Assembly (NCBI RefSeq): GCF_005877905.1
Contig: NZ_SWDV01000016.1
Coordinates: 92,463 to 156,462, forward strand
Direction: 5' to 3'
Length of the DNA stretch: 64,000 nucleotides
From: Pseudomonas nicosulfuronedens
GTDB taxonomy: Bacteria; Pseudomonadota; Gammaproteobacteria; Pseudomonadales; Pseudomonadaceae
Position 1 is the first letter of the stretch; the number at the start of each line of letters is the position of its first letter. Below are positions 19,566 through 30,652 of this stretch, one piece after another. The position numbers were made by a program, and so were the translations under genes. The notes below the pieces were generated by a model. It saw only the letters and a list, made by a program, of their open reading frames with translations, did no database searches and was not told the origin of the DNA.

Positions 19566-21473
19566 TCAGAAGTCCAGGCTCAACGCCAGGTTCACCCCTT
19601 GCGCCAGGTCGTCGCTGCTGCGGTGCGCGCTGTAGCCGCCGCGCAGCGACAGCTCCGGGGTCAGCTTCTGGGCGAAGCCGATGGTGGCGCGCTGCAGATG
19701 GCTCTGCGGGGTGTAGCCCTGCAGGCTGAAACCGATGTCCGGCAGGCTGGTGAAGTTCATCCCGACATTCTGGGTGTCGTCGGCGTATTCGCGCTCCACG
19801 GCAACCTCGCCGAACAGCTGGGTTTCCTGGGAGAGGTCCAGCTTGCCCTGCAGGCCGGCACCGAGGCGACGGGAGTAGCGGTCCTGCTCGTCATAGGCCA
19901 GCGCGGTGGAACGGCCGCTGCCCTCTTCGTAGCTGTCCACTTTCACCCGCGCCCAGTCGGCACTGACGAATGGCGACAGGTGCCAGTTTTCGCCGCCCTG
20001 GGCGATGTCGTACCCCAAGCGACCGCTGAAGGCCAGCAGGCTGCCGTCGGTATCGGCCTTCTCCTCCACTTCGTGGTTGATGATGGTGAACTTGCGGTTC
20101 GCCTCATCGAAGTCGAGCTTGCCGCCGGTCACGGAGGCGTCAGCCCACCAGCGATTCTGCTGGAACTGGACGAACAGGCTGCCCAGGTAGCTGTTGAGCT
20201 TGTAGTCGGAGTCGTCGGAGCCAAGCTCCAGCTTCTGCCGGTAGAAGCCCAGCGAGCCGCCGACGCGCCAGGCGTCATCCAGGCGATAGCTGGTGCCCAG
20301 GGTCAGGTTGGCGCCGTAGCCGTCGCCATCGGCCGCGCTGTCCTGGTCGTCGTAGTCCAGGTGCTGCGCCCCACCGGTGACGAAACCGCGCCACTGGTTG
20401 ACGCCCTGCCAGTTCTCCCAGTCCGCCAACCACTGGCTGCGCAGCTGGTCCTGGTAGGCGTTGTAGGTGCCCAGGGCCATCTCCGGCAGCATGGTCGCTT
20501 CCCACGGGGCGGAGAGCACCGAGTAGGCGTAGTCGGCGATCAACGTCTGGCCGGCGATAGTCGGGTGCACGCCGTCGTTGAAGATCAGCTTGGTCGGGTC
20601 GGGGTTGGTGCCGTGGCGGCCATACACCGCGTTCTCGGTGCAGCTGTTGCCGCTGAAGCAGGTGCCGACGAGGTTCTGGTCGGTCGCCAGGCCATAGGCG
20701 CCCGGGTTGGCCAGTACTTCCTTGAACATCGCCGGGATGTTGAGCGGGATGACGTTGGCGTCGGAGGCGGCCAGCTGACTGACCAGTTCCTCGTTGAAGA
20801 TGCCCGACAGCTGGGTGCCGAAGGATTCCAGCGCGGTGCCGTTGGTGGCCGGGGTCTGGCCGAGGTCGGGCAGCAGCCAGACCATGATGTAGCGCGCACC
20901 GGCGTCGTGCAGCGCATCCACGCTATCCACCAGGCGGCCTGCTGCAGCTCGGGCGGTCGGGTCGTTGGTGATGCGCAGCTGGAGGAAGTCGTTGCCACCA
21001 CCGGTGAGGTAGTACAGCGCATTCGGATCAGCGCGGTTGTTCACCAGATAGCCGTCACGGGTGCGGCTGGTGGAGCCGGAAGTGACCACCGAGCCACCGG
21101 CAGCGGTGATCGAGTCGTAGATCTGGTCGGTACGGTAGCCACCGACCGCCCAGTTGTTGCCGTCCACGGTGCCGGGGACCAGCGAGGTTGAGGGGTTCAG
21201 GTCGGCGCCATTGATGCCCAGCTTGCCGCCGAGAATCATCGGTGCGGTGGGGCCGAAGATCTCGCCGCTGCCGTCCAGATAGGTCGGACCGACACGGTTG
21301 GTGAAGCGGGTACTGGCACCAGCGGGGCCGCCGGCATCGGCGAACTGGCCGGAATCGCTCAGGCTGTCGCCGAAGACGACCAGGGTGGAATACGGCGAAG
21401 GGGCTGCGGAGGCCTGCGCGGCAATGGCCAACGCGCACGCAGCCGCCAGCGGGGTGAGCGCCTTTCTGATCAT
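19566..21473 (-). CDS. estA: GDSL esterase autotransporter EstA
   Basis: This 635-residue outer-membrane type V autotransporter has its esterase domain facing out. The signal peptide ends near residue 23 (QASA). The passenger carries block I GDSLSDSGQF with nucleophile Ser37, block III GGGNDF and block V DGVHPT (Asp/His near 299-302). The C-terminal ~265 residues alternate in beta-barrel fashion and end LALSLDF with a terminal Phe, as expected for BAM recognition. In P. aeruginosa EstA is linked to rhamnolipid production, swarming and twitching. It is monocistronic with its own terminator. Confidence 0.95.
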   Translation of the reverse strand: MIRKALTPLAAACALAIAAQASAAPSPYSTLVVFGDSLSDSGQFADAGGPAGASTRFTNRVGPTYLDGSGEIFGPTAPMILGGKLGINGADLNPSTSLVPGTVDGNNWAVGGYRTDQIYDSITAAGGSVVTSGSTSRTRDGYLVNNRADPNALYYLTGGGNDFLQLRITNDPTARAAAGRLVDSVDALHDAGARYIMVWLLPDLGQTPATNGTALESFGTQLSGIFNEELVSQLAASDANVIPLNIPAMFKEVLANPGAYGLATDQNLVGTCFSGNSCTENAVYGRHGTNPDPTKLIFNDGVHPTIAGQTLIADYAYSVLSAPWEATMLPEMALGTYNAYQDQLRSQWLADWENWQGVNQWRGFVTGGAQHLDYDDQDSAADGDGYGANLTLGTSYRLDDAWRVGGSLGFYRQKLELGSDDSDYKLNSYLGSLFVQFQQNRWWADASVTGGKLDFDEANRKFTIINHEVEEKADTDGSLLAFSGRLGYDIAQGGENWHLSPFVSADWARVKVDSYEEGSGRSTALAYDEQDRYSRRLGAGLQGKLDLSQETQLFGEVAVEREYADDTQNVGMNFTSLPDIGFSLQGYTPQSHLQRATIGFAQKLTPELSLRGGYSAHRSSDDLAQGVNLALSLDF

Positions 21474-21574
21474 TCTGCTACTCCATGCTTTGTTGTTATT
21501 CGGTAATCAGAACAACCCAGACAGTATCAGAATTTCTACAGGCGACACCCCTATCTTGGGGCGATCCGCGCCGA

Positions 21575-22939
21575 TCAGCTCGCCTGGCGGTTGCTCCGCA
21601 GCAGGCTCAGCGCCATCAGCGCGAGCAGGCCGACGCCCGCCAGCAGCAGCGCCCACAGGCCATAGCGCTTCCAGTGGGTATCGGCTTTCGCGACATCGGC
21701 AGGCAGTGGTGTCGCCGGCGCCTGCAGAGCGCCCTTGAGCCGCGCCTCGCCCATGTTCGCCAGGCGCTTGGGCTCGTAGCCGGGCACCAGGGTGGTCAGC
21801 GGCAGGCTGCCATCGGTGATCGATCCACTGCCCACCGCCAGTTCGTAGGGCTCACCGCCGCGTGCAAGGAACACCAGTTCGCTGGCGCGAACGCCCACGC
21901 TCAGGTGCGCCGTCGAACCCCCGAGGCCGCCGCCGCGCGCATCCACCTGCAGACGCAGCTGGCCCAGGGTGGTGCCGGGCAATGCCAGCTCCTCCTGGGT
22001 GATTTCACCACCCTGACCCGGCAGGCGGTACAGCACGCCGCGCGCCAACGGCGACCACTGCACATTGCCGTCGTGGCGGCCGGAGATCACCACCGGAGCC
22101 AACGTGTTGTCCTGTTGCAACGAAATCCGCACGCGCTCCACCGGTAGCGCCAGCGGCAGGCTCCAGCTGAAGTCGCCATTATTGTCGACCTTGGCCGCCA
22201 GGGGTTCGGACCAGAGCATCGGTACCGGGCCGCTACTGCTGCGGCTGCCGCTGAGCGTGGCGCCGACCAGTTGCGCGGCCTGCTCCGGCGACTCCCACCA
22301 CAGGCGCAGGTAGCGCGCCGTCTCGCCGGGCAGCGCTATGTCGTTCTGCTCGATGCGCTGGCCGTTGAAATCCAGCCGGGCCAATTGCCCTTCGCCCAGG
22401 GAGCGCCAGTGCTCCAGGTCATCGCTGGCTTCGATGCGCAGGCGCTGGAAGCCGTCGCTGTCCGCCGTCCAGTCCAGCTGCAGGCGGTCCAGCGGCAAGT
22501 CGCCGGAGCCGGTTTCCAGCAGCCACCCGCGCAGCACCTGGGTCTTGTCCTGCGCGGGCGCGTTCGGGGTGATTTCCAGGATGGTGCCGGTGGTGCTGCG
22601 GACGATCTTCAGGTTGTCGCCGGCCGCGCTGCCAGAGGCACCCCGCAGCGGGAAGATGCGCGCCTGCACTTCGCTGCGCACCTCTTTCTCGCTGGCTGCG
22701 CTGGTGCGCAAGCTGTAGGGCAGCGCCTCGCCTTCGGCGTTGAAGATGCGTACGTCGCGCAGGTCGCCATGGCGGGCGGCGAACAGGACCTCGATGGGCA
22801 ATTGTACGCGGTACCACGGCCCCTGGCCGGAAAGCTCCAGCGGCACGCGATGGGCGAAGTCCGCCGGAGTGGGTGCGGCACTGGCGTGATTGCCCAGCAG
22901 GCAGGCACCGGCGAGCAGGAAGAGGGTATTGAGCTTCAT
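21575..22939 (-). CDS. DUF3999 family membrane-anchored periplasmic protein
   Basis: This 454-residue protein has an N-terminal signal peptide (ending SAA near 22), a long beta-rich periplasmic body and one C-terminal transmembrane helix (residues about 425-447, WALLLAGVGLLALMALSLL). Family hallmarks are DFAHRVPLELSGQGPWYRVQLP and LRDVRIFNAEGEALPYSL. It overlaps the preceding DUF2339 gene by four bases, and the pairing recurs across pseudomonads, implying a joint envelope function that is not known. Confidence 0.85.
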   Translation of the reverse strand: MKLNTLFLLAGACLLGNHASAAPTPADFAHRVPLELSGQGPWYRVQLPIEVLFAARHGDLRDVRIFNAEGEALPYSLRTSAASEKEVRSEVQARIFPLRGASGSAAGDNLKIVRSTTGTILEITPNAPAQDKTQVLRGWLLETGSGDLPLDRLQLDWTADSDGFQRLRIEASDDLEHWRSLGEGQLARLDFNGQRIEQNDIALPGETARYLRLWWESPEQAAQLVGATLSGSRSSSGPVPMLWSEPLAAKVDNNGDFSWSLPLALPVERVRISLQQDNTLAPVVISGRHDGNVQWSPLARGVLYRLPGQGGEITQEELALPGTTLGQLRLQVDARGGGLGGSTAHLSVGVRASELVFLARGGEPYELAVGSGSITDGSLPLTTLVPGYEPKRLANMGEARLKGALQAPATPLPADVAKADTHWKRYGLWALLLAGVGLLALMALSLLRSNRQAS

Positions 22940-25900
22940 GCGGAGGGGAGCTCCTGTTGCGGTTGCTCATCAGGCTGTGGCCGGCGCGGCGGCAGCGGTG
23001 CGAAGTAGCCGACGATCAGCATCAGCACGCCGACGCCGATGAAGGAAATGATGCATTCCAGGCTGCCACCACTGGCGCGATCGACGAGGAACAGCTTGAT
23101 CACCACGACCACCAGCAGCACTGCCCCGACCAGCCAGAAGTCGCGGCGACCGCGCAGGTGCCCGGCGATCATCAGGCCCAGCGCGATCAGCGCCCAGACG
23201 ATGGACAACCCGGCCTGTACCAGCATGGACTGGCTCAGGGAATCGAACTCGAACGGCACGCCGCCCCAATGGTGCGCGGTGCGGCACACCGCCATGGTCA
23301 GCAGGGCGAACAGCGAAGCGCCCAGCACCGCCTGCACCGGCAGGCGCAGGGTCGACTCGGCAACGCCCAGTTGCGGCAGGCCCAGGCGCGTCCACTGGAA
23401 GATCGCCGCGAGCACGATGAGCATGCCCAGCTCCAGCGGGTTCACCAACGGCAGGTACGGCAGCGGGTCGGCCGCGCCGTTGCTGAACAGATTGACCAGC
23501 CAGAACCAGCCCAGCAGCGCCAGGGCCACCGGGACGGCAGCGATCGCGCGGTACTCGCGCTCGAAGGCCGCCACCGGCCACGGCAGACGCGCCATGCCCC
23601 CCATGAGGATCAGGAACAGGCTCGGCACCAGCGCCCAGCCCAGCCAGCGCCAGGCGTTGTAATGCTCGGCCAGGGCGAAGAACAGGTAGCGCAGCTCCAA
23701 CGCCAGCACGCCGAGGATCAGCCAGCAACCCAGTACATGGGCCACCTGTGCAGCGCGGTGCGGCAGCAAGGCGTCAAGTCGGCGCAGGGTGAAGAAGTGC
23801 ACCGCGAACACCGCCAGCCAGCCGAGCCAGCCCAGTTCTGCCAGCGGGTGATAGCCCAGGCTCCAGGCACTGGCCAGCGCCACCAGCGACACCGGCACCA
23901 ATGCCAGGCACAGCAGTGCCAACGCGCGCCACTGCTCGCGGCGCGCCAGCAGCGACCAGAGGCCGACGCTGACCGCCGCCACCAGCAGCGCCACATGTTC
24001 ACGCATCTCGCCGGGTACGAAGCGGGCGATTTCCCAGACAGCGGTCAGCGCCCACCAGCCCGCGCCCCACACCAGCAGCAATTGCGACAGTTGCTCCAGC
24101 CCAAGGCCGCCCAGCGCCAGGTTGCGCTCGCGCTCGCTGGCGCGGTGCAGGCGCCAGGCGCCGACCAGCGCAGCCAGCGCCAGCACTGCCGGGGTCCAGA
24201 AGCCCATGTGCGCCAGCGGTTTCAGGCCCTCGCTGGGCAGGTCGCCGAACAGTGCCGCGCCACCGAAGAGGAAGGCGCCCGCGCCGATAACCTGCAGCAC
24301 CAGACCGAAGACGAAGGCCGCGCGTTGCTGCAACTGCAGGCTCAGCCAGAGGATCAGCAACCCACTGCCAGCCCAGACAGCGGCGGCGGTCTGCCAGCGC
24401 AGCACGAAGAGCACGGCGAGGTTGATGAAGGCCAGGCCCAGTAGCAGGACCACGCTCAGGCCGAGCATCAGCCGGCGGTCGTCGCGCACCATCGAATCCC
24501 GCGCGGCGATCAGCATGGCGGCGATCAGCGCCAGCCCGATCAACGATGCCGTCACCAGCCCGCGCCAACCCGAGCCGAGCACACCACCACCCTCCTGTGC
24601 GCCGTGCAGATGCAGGAGGAACACCGCACCGCCCAGCAGTTGCACCGCAAAGGTGCAGGCCAGGAAGGTGCGCGAACGCAGGCGCAGCGCGGCGAACAGG
24701 GTCGCCAGCCCGGCTACGGCCCAGGACATGGCCGTGCCGTCCGCGCCCATCAGCAGAGGGGCGATCAGGTAGAGAAACGTCAGACCGAAGGCCGCCAGCA
24801 CCGGGCGAGCGTTCGGCTCCCAGCTGCGCAAGGTCTGCGGAGCGGCAATGCGCAGGCTCCAGAAGCTGAACAGCAGCGCCACGCCGAGCATCAGTGCGCC
24901 CAGTGGCGCGCCGTCGAGCAGCGTCAGCGACAGCGGGTTCACTTCCAGGCCGGCAAGGAAGGCCAGCGCCGCGCCCACTTGCAGCAACAAGGCAAAGATC
25001 CGAGCCAGCGGCCGCTGTTGACGCAAGCCGAGCCAGAAGATGCCGGCACCTTCCACGGCCCAGGCGGCTGAGGTCCAGCGCGCATCGAGGCCCAGAGGGA
25101 TCGCCAGCGTGCCGAATACCACGCCCAGCGCCAGGCAAGTTTCCACCAGCAGCAGCGCGCGACCGGCGGTGCGCCCGGCTAGCAGGCGGGCGAGCACCAT
25201 GTAGAACAGACCCAGCGCCAGGGCGCTGAACGCCGCGCCGAACTCCAGGTGCTGGATGATCCCGTATTGCAGGCCGAAACCCACCAGCGGCGTGCCGAAC
25301 AGCACGGTGCCGTCGACGTAGTCGGTCTGCCGCGCCGACCAGCGCAGCAGCGCCTCGCGGGAATTATCGTCCGGCGCCCCGGCTGCCTCGCGCAGGCGGC
25401 GGCGGGCGAACAGCAGGCCGATGGCGACGTAGGTGAGGAAGAACAGGATCAGGAACGGCTCGGTCGTGGCGAAAAGCTCCGGCTGGTACGAACGCAGCCC
25501 CCAGGCCAGGCCGATGCCGAAGGTACCGAAGAAGCCGATCAGGTTGAGCATCCGCCAGGCCTTGAACCAGGCGATGGCGAAAATACCGGCATTGAGCAGG
25601 GCGAAGTAGCTGAACAGCGCGACATGGCTGCCACCGCCGGTGGACGCCAGGATCGGCGCGGCGAAACCGCCCAGCGCAGCGGCAGCGGCAAGACCCACTG
25701 CGTCCTGCAGGATGGCGAGAATCGCCGAGAACAGGGTGACCGCCACCAGCAGCACGAAACCGGCCTTCGGGTCGATCAGCACCTCGCCATGGTTCATCGC
25801 CGGATACAGCTTGATGCTGGCGAACACCGTCAGGTAGAGCACGGCGACGCCGGTGCCCTGGAGGATCAGCGCATAGGCCGGGCGCCGCTGACGCAGCCAC

Positions 25901-26652
25901 CAGCCGAGCCCGAGCAGTGCCAGCGCGGCAGCGGCGGTGCCGAGGTACGGCCCTTGCGGCGGCATGGTCATGCCTTCGGTGGCATAGCGCAGCAGGAAGG
26001 CCAGGCCGAGGAACAGCAGCACCACACCGACGCGAAGCACCGTGTTGCCGCCCAGCAACCAGTCGCGGGCGGCGCCGAAGGCACGGTCGAACAAGGATGG
26101 AACGGGCGGAGCCGGCGGCAGCGGAGGTGCAGCAGGAGCCGGCTGTGGCTGAGCCTCTGGCTCCTCGACGCGGGCCTGGGCAGCCGGCCTTTCCATCGGC
26201 TCGAGCACCAGGTCGGACCACTCGATGGGCGCTTCCACCCGCGCAGCGGCCGCCGGGGCCGGCGCCAGTTCGTCGGTGGGCAGCTCGATGTTCCACTCCA
26301 GCTCTGTGGCAGCGGGTTCGCTGACGGGTACGTCGACCTCGACCTCGGGCTCGGTCGGGGCAACCGGCATTTCCGGCGCGACAGTCTCGACGCTGACCGG
26401 TGGAGGCGTCTGCCCGACCGGGCCACGCTCCACCTGCAGCAACCGCTCATACAGGGCCTTGGTGCCCTGGTCGAAGCGTTCGCCGAAGGTCTTCAGCTCA
26501 CTGCGAAGGCTGGCGTTCTCCCGTTGCAGGCTGTGCAGCGCGAAGGTCTGCCCCAGCGCGAGGCCGACCACTGCGCCCAATACCGCCCCGGTGATCGACT
26601 CGCCTGCAGCGGCGCCGATGACCAGGCCGACCAGCATGAAAATCCATTGCAT
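22936..26652 (-). CDS. DUF2339 family large multi-spanning membrane protein
   Basis: This 1238-residue inner-membrane protein begins with one glycine-rich hydrophobic segment (residues about 2-28), then a coiled-coil-like stretch and a Pro/Glu/Ala-rich linker (about 40-200), then some thirty closely spaced transmembrane helices to the end. The start MQWIFMLVG follows AAGGA; an ATG 33 codons upstream has no support. Family DUF2339 has no established activity. It is coupled to the DUF3999 gene downstream by a four-base overlap. Confidence 0.85.
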   Translation of the reverse strand: MQWIFMLVGLVIGAAAGESITGAVLGAVVGLALGQTFALHSLQRENASLRSELKTFGERFDQGTKALYERLLQVERGPVGQTPPPVSVETVAPEMPVAPTEPEVEVDVPVSEPAATELEWNIELPTDELAPAPAAAARVEAPIEWSDLVLEPMERPAAQARVEEPEAQPQPAPAAPPLPPAPPVPSLFDRAFGAARDWLLGGNTVLRVGVVLLFLGLAFLLRYATEGMTMPPQGPYLGTAAAALALLGLGWWLRQRRPAYALILQGTGVAVLYLTVFASIKLYPAMNHGEVLIDPKAGFVLLVAVTLFSAILAILQDAVGLAAAAALGGFAAPILASTGGGSHVALFSYFALLNAGIFAIAWFKAWRMLNLIGFFGTFGIGLAWGLRSYQPELFATTEPFLILFFLTYVAIGLLFARRRLREAAGAPDDNSREALLRWSARQTDYVDGTVLFGTPLVGFGLQYGIIQHLEFGAAFSALALGLFYMVLARLLAGRTAGRALLLVETCLALGVVFGTLAIPLGLDARWTSAAWAVEGAGIFWLGLRQQRPLARIFALLLQVGAALAFLAGLEVNPLSLTLLDGAPLGALMLGVALLFSFWSLRIAAPQTLRSWEPNARPVLAAFGLTFLYLIAPLLMGADGTAMSWAVAGLATLFAALRLRSRTFLACTFAVQLLGGAVFLLHLHGAQEGGGVLGSGWRGLVTASLIGLALIAAMLIAARDSMVRDDRRLMLGLSVVLLLGLAFINLAVLFVLRWQTAAAVWAGSGLLILWLSLQLQQRAAFVFGLVLQVIGAGAFLFGGAALFGDLPSEGLKPLAHMGFWTPAVLALAALVGAWRLHRASERERNLALGGLGLEQLSQLLLVWGAGWWALTAVWEIARFVPGEMREHVALLVAAVSVGLWSLLARREQWRALALLCLALVPVSLVALASAWSLGYHPLAELGWLGWLAVFAVHFFTLRRLDALLPHRAAQVAHVLGCWLILGVLALELRYLFFALAEHYNAWRWLGWALVPSLFLILMGGMARLPWPVAAFEREYRAIAAVPVALALLGWFWLVNLFSNGAADPLPYLPLVNPLELGMLIVLAAIFQWTRLGLPQLGVAESTLRLPVQAVLGASLFALLTMAVCRTAHHWGGVPFEFDSLSQSMLVQAGLSIVWALIALGLMIAGHLRGRRDFWLVGAVLLVVVVIKLFLVDRASGGSLECIISFIGVGVLMLIVGYFAPLPPRRPQPDEQPQQELPSA

Positions 26653-26836
26653 GCTTTCGAATCCTTGAGGTTCTGTGCGAATCCATCCCGACCCGGGCGG
26701 CAACGCCCGGGAAGCTGAGTATATCGGCCTGGCTCCCTGGCCTGCGTCCACTAACGCTCAGCTTCGAGTACTCTGACGTCGCGAAGTTGCCTCGTAGCCA
26801 CGCCTCACTGAAATTTCAAAGACGAGGGTGCCTTTC

Positions 26837-26913
26837 GTAAGAGCGAGCTTGCTCGCAAACCGCCCCGCTTCAATGCCACCGGAGAATCCGTTCGCGAGCA
26901 AGCTCGCTCCTAC
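26837..26913. repeat. REP-type palindromic element
   Basis: GTAAGAGCGAGCTTGCTCGC with its inverted copy GCGAGCAAGCTCGCTCCTAC; one arm has a G-to-A change. It lies in the 338-bp gap between typA and the DUF2339 gene, which otherwise holds only the typA terminator. Confidence 0.8.
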
Positions 26914-26942
26914 AGATCCAGTGAAGCTACCTGGAAGACGGG

Positions 26943-26976
26943 CAAAAAAAAGCCGGGCAGATGCCCGGCTTTTCCT
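26943..26976. terminator. Rho-independent terminator of typA
   Basis: The stem AGCCGGGCA / TGCCCGGCT with a two-base loop is preceded by eight A residues and followed by TTTCC; read on the minus strand it ends in a long T-run directly after typA. Confidence 0.9.
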
Positions 26977-26990
26977 TGTTACCCGTCGAA

Positions 26991-28811
26991 TCAGACCTTG
27001 GCGCGTTCGTAGCGCTTGCGGTCGTTCTCGTTGAGCATTTTCTTGCGCAGACGGATCGACTTCGGCGTCACTTCCACCAGCTCGTCATCGGCGATGAATT
27101 CCAGCGCCTGCTCCAGAGTGAAGCGGATCGGCGGAACCAGGGCAATGACTTCGTCCTTGCCCGAAGCGCGCATGTTGTCGAGCTTCTTGCCTTTGGTGGG
27201 GTTGATCACCAGGTCGTTGTCGCGGCTGTTGATGCCGGCCAGCTGGCCTTCGTAGATCTCGTCGCCTGGGCCGAGGAACAGCTTGCCGCGGCTTTGCAGG
27301 GTTTCCAGCGAGTAGGTCAGCGCGGTGCCGGTGGCCATGGAGACCAGTACGCCGTTCTGACGGTTGGTCACTTCGCCGGCCTTGATCGGGCCGTAGTGGC
27401 TGAAGGTCGAGGTCAGGATGCCGGTGCCCGAGGTCAGGGTCAGGAAGTTGTTACGGAAGCCGATCAGGCCACGCGCCGGGATGGTGTACTCCAGGCGCAC
27501 GCGGCCCTTGCCGTCGGGGATCATGTTGGTCAGATCGCCCTTGCGCAGGCCCATCTGCTCCATCACCGAGCCCTGGTGCTGCTCTTCGATGTCGATGGTG
27601 ACGTTCTCGTACGGCTCCTGCTTCTCGCCTTCGGCGGTCTCGATGATGACCACTTCCGGACGGCCTACGGCCAGCTCGAAGCCTTCACGGCGCATGGTTT
27701 CGATCAGTACCGAGAGGTGCAGTTCGCCACGGCCGGAAACCTTGAATTTCTCTGGGGAGTCGCCTTGCTCGACGCGCAGGGCCACGTTGTGCAGCAGTTC
27801 CTTGTCCAGACGGTCCTTGATGTTGCGGCTGGTGACGAACTTGCCTTCTTTACCGGCGAACGGCGAGTCGTTGACCTGGAAGGTCATGCTCACGGTCGGC
27901 TGGTCGACGGTCAGCGGCGGGCGCGCTTCGACGTTCTGCGGGTCGCACAGGGTGTCGGAGATGTACAGCTCGTCCATGCCCGAGACGCAGACGATGTCGC
28001 CGGCTTCGGCTTCGGCGACTTCGACGCGCTGCAGGCCCGAGTGACCCATGATCTTCAGGATGCGGCCGTTGCGCTTGGTGCCGTCGTCGCTGATGGCCAC
28101 GACCGGGGTGTTGGTCTTGACCTTGCCGCGGGCGATACGGCCGATGCCGATCACGCCGAGGAAGCTGTTGTAGTCCAGCTGGGAAATCTGCATCTGGAAC
28201 GGGCCGTCGACGTCGACTTTCGGCGCCGGGACGTGGTCGATGATCGCCTGGAACAGCGCGTCCATGTTGTCGTCCATCTTCTCGTGGTCCATGCCGGCGA
28301 TGCCGTTCAGGGCACTGGCGTAGACGATCGGGAAGTCCAGCTGCTCGTCGGTGGCGCCGAGGTTGTCGAACAGGTCGAAGATCTGGTCGATGACCCAGTC
28401 AGGACGCGCGCCCGGACGGTCGATCTTGTTCACTACGACGATCGGGCGCAGGCCGGCCTTGAAGGCCTTCTGGGTGACGAAACGGGTCTGCGGCATGGGG
28501 CCGTCCTGGGCGTCGACCACCAGCAGTACGGAGTCGACCATGGACATCACGCGCTCAACCTCGCCACCGAAGTCGGCGTGGCCGGGGGTGTCGACGATGT
28601 TGATGCTGTAGTCATTCCATTTCAGGGCGGTGTTCTTCGCCAGAATGGTAATGCCACGCTCTTTTTCCTGGTCGTTGGAGTCCATCACGCGCTCGTTTTC
28701 CGCTTCTTTGCGGTCGAGGGTGCCGGACAGGCGCAGGAGCTTGTCTACGAGGGTGGTCTTGCCATGGTCGACGTGGGCGATGATGGCGATGTTGCGCAGT
28801 TTTTCGATCAC
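26991..28811 (-). CDS. typA: ribosome-associated GTPase TypA/BipA
   Basis: This 606-residue translational GTPase contains [15 protein letters not shown] (P-loop, residues 11-25), [14 protein letters not shown] (G3), [12 protein letters not shown] (G4), an EF-Tu-like domain II and the BipA-specific C-terminal region ([19 protein letters not shown]). It binds the 70S ribosome and aids 50S assembly and stress adaptation. Length and order are typical. It has a terminator, and the 170-bp upstream gap separates it from thiI on the same strand. Confidence 0.97.
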   Translation of the reverse strand: MIEKLRNIAIIAHVDHGKTTLVDKLLRLSGTLDRKEAENERVMDSNDQEKERGITILAKNTALKWNDYSINIVDTPGHADFGGEVERVMSMVDSVLLVVDAQDGPMPQTRFVTQKAFKAGLRPIVVVNKIDRPGARPDWVIDQIFDLFDNLGATDEQLDFPIVYASALNGIAGMDHEKMDDNMDALFQAIIDHVPAPKVDVDGPFQMQISQLDYNSFLGVIGIGRIARGKVKTNTPVVAISDDGTKRNGRILKIMGHSGLQRVEVAEAEAGDIVCVSGMDELYISDTLCDPQNVEARPPLTVDQPTVSMTFQVNDSPFAGKEGKFVTSRNIKDRLDKELLHNVALRVEQGDSPEKFKVSGRGELHLSVLIETMRREGFELAVGRPEVVIIETAEGEKQEPYENVTIDIEEQHQGSVMEQMGLRKGDLTNMIPDGKGRVRLEYTIPARGLIGFRNNFLTLTSGTGILTSTFSHYGPIKAGEVTNRQNGVLVSMATGTALTYSLETLQSRGKLFLGPGDEIYEGQLAGINSRDNDLVINPTKGKKLDNMRASGKDEVIALVPPIRFTLEQALEFIADDELVEVTPKSIRLRKKMLNENDRKRYERAKV

Positions 28812-28838
28812 AGTGTCAGTCTCGATAGTGAATCTTCG

Positions 28839-28856
28839 GCTGCCGTTTTCGGCAGC
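28839..28856 (-). other. hairpin in the typA leader
   Basis: GCTGCCG-AAAA-CGGCAGC (minus strand) is a seven-bp stem with a four-base A loop, about 28 bases before the typA ATG. There is no T-run, so it is more likely an mRNA leader element or a trimming end for thiI than a terminator. Confidence 0.4.
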
Positions 28857-28981
28857 GGGGGCCGGGCCGTGGCGCGGCGGTGCAAAAGGTCAGGGCGTGA
28901 GCCTACGCACCGAATGTGTCGGGAGGTCGGTGGCGGATACTGCCGCCGAACAGTCCGGGCTGGCGGCGTTGGTCCGCGCCT

Positions 28982-30436
28982 TTATTGCGGACGGTAAACA
29001 CGCACATTGGTGTGCCCTTCGTTGACCAGGTGGTGGGCGTGCAGGCGACTCATCACGCCCTTGTCGCAATACAGGAGGTACTGGCGGTTGGGGTCCAGTT
29101 CCTTGAACTTGCTGTTGATCGCGTAGAACGGCATGGCCAGGACTTCGATGCCCTCGATGGCCAGCGGTTCATCTTCCTGGGCATCCGGGTGACGGATGTC
29201 CACCACGATCTGGCCGGCCAGCACTTCGCCGACCATTTCCACCGACAGGTCCTTGCCCAGCTCATCGATCACGCGATCGACAGTCATCTGGGTGGAACGC
29301 TCCAGGGCGCGGTCGAGCACCGCCATGTCGAACTTGGTTTCTTCGTGGTCGACGCGGTACGGCTTGGCCTGGGTGGTCGGGTTCACCGAAATCACACCGC
29401 AATATTCTGGCATGTGCTTGGCGAACTCGGCGGTGCCGATCTTCGTCGCCGTGTCGATGATGTCCTGCTTGTGGCTGACGATCAGCGGGCGCAGCACCAG
29501 GGTGTCGGTCACCCGGTCGATCACCGAGAGGTTCGGCAGGGTCTGGCTGGACACCTGGGAAATCGCCTCGCCGGTCACCAGCGCGTCGATCTCCAGGCGC
29601 TCAGCCACTCGACTGGCGGCGCGCAGCATCATGCGCTTCAAGGTCACGCCCATGTAGCTGTCGTCGACCTTGGTGAGAATCTCGCCGACCACTTCCTCGA
29701 AGGGCACGCTGACGAACAGCACGCGCTGGGAGCTGCCGTACTTCTTCCACAGGTAGTGCGCGACTTCCATCACGCCCAGTTCGTGGGCACGGCCGCCGAG
29801 GTTGAAGAACACGAAGTGACTGATCATGCCGCGGCGCATCATCTGGTAGGCCGCCACGGTGGAGTCGAAGCCGCCGGACATCAGCACCAGCACCTGCTCC
29901 AGCGCGCCCAGCGGGTAGCCGCCCAGGCCATCGTGCTGGGCGTGGATCACGTAGAGGCGGTCGTGGCGGATTTCCACGCGCACTTCCACTTCCGGGTTCT
30001 TCAGCGAGACGCCCGCCGCGCCGCAGTGCTGGCGCAGGCCGCCACCGACGTAACGCTCCACATCTATAGAGGTGAAAGGGTGCTTGCCGGCGCGCTTGCA
30101 GCGCATGGAGAAGACCTTGCCCTGCAGCTTGTCGCCGAAGTGGGCCTTGCACTTCTCGAGGATGTCGTCGAAATCGCCCAGCGGGTATTCGTGCACTTCC
30201 AGGAAGTGGCCGATGCCCGGCGTGCAGGTCAGGCGCTCGATCATCTCGCGCAGGACTTTCGGGTCGGCGACCCTGGTCTCGACCTCAAGGTTGTCCCACT
30301 CGCCCTCGACCAGCAGCTCGGGGTCGAGATCGCGGAGCACCGTGCGAATGTTCTTCGCCAGCTGGCGGATGAAGCGCTTGCGCACCGGCCGGCTCTTGAT
30401 GGTGATTTCCTGGAAGACCTTGACGATGAGTTTCAT
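28982..30436 (-). CDS. thiI: tRNA 4-thiouridine synthase / thiamine sulfur carrier enzyme ThiI
   Basis: This 484-residue enzyme makes s4U8 in tRNA and donates sulfur for the thiazole of thiamine. It has a THUMP domain near residues 60-165, PP-loop SGGFDST near 185, Cys in MPEYCGVIS near 345, and a C-terminal rhodanese domain with the persulfide Cys in [11 protein letters not shown] near 457. The start is ATG 30436 (MKLIVKVF); an upstream ATG adds 21 residues without family support. Divergent from glnA, with 331 bp between them. Confidence 0.96.
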   Translation of the reverse strand: MKLIVKVFQEITIKSRPVRKRFIRQLAKNIRTVLRDLDPELLVEGEWDNLEVETRVADPKVLREMIERLTCTPGIGHFLEVHEYPLGDFDDILEKCKAHFGDKLQGKVFSMRCKRAGKHPFTSIDVERYVGGGLRQHCGAAGVSLKNPEVEVRVEIRHDRLYVIHAQHDGLGGYPLGALEQVLVLMSGGFDSTVAAYQMMRRGMISHFVFFNLGGRAHELGVMEVAHYLWKKYGSSQRVLFVSVPFEEVVGEILTKVDDSYMGVTLKRMMLRAASRVAERLEIDALVTGEAISQVSSQTLPNLSVIDRVTDTLVLRPLIVSHKQDIIDTATKIGTAEFAKHMPEYCGVISVNPTTQAKPYRVDHEETKFDMAVLDRALERSTQMTVDRVIDELGKDLSVEMVGEVLAGQIVVDIRHPDAQEDEPLAIEGIEVLAMPFYAINSKFKELDPNRQYLLYCDKGVMSRLHAHHLVNEGHTNVRVYRPQ

Positions 30437-30532
30437 GCGGATCGGGCGATTGCCATGGGACTGAAAAAAAGGGGCGGAATTATATCCGAAATTGCTCAAG
30501 ACTTGAGCAGAAATCGGAGACTTTCTTTTTGG

Positions 30533-30593
30533 TGCACCAAAATGGACTTATGCACCATGGCGGAGCACCAAAGCAGTGCACTATTTCCGTGCA
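30533..30593. promoter_or_regulatory. NtrC-binding array upstream of glnA
   Basis: Three overlapping 17-bp dyads follow the TGCACC-N5-GGTGCA pattern: TGCACCATGGCGGAGCA (30551-30567), AGCACCAAAGCAGTGCA (30564-30580) and TGCACTATTTCCGTGCA (30577-30593), each with one or two mismatches, plus a GGTGCACC half-site pair at 30531. The array lies 60-120 bp upstream of the -24 box, as for enhancer-bound NtrC. Confidence 0.75.
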
Positions 30594-30652
30594 ATTATCC
30601 ATAGCACACGCCAGAGCCCGTGATTTCAGGGGCCCTGCCCATTTACGGGCAC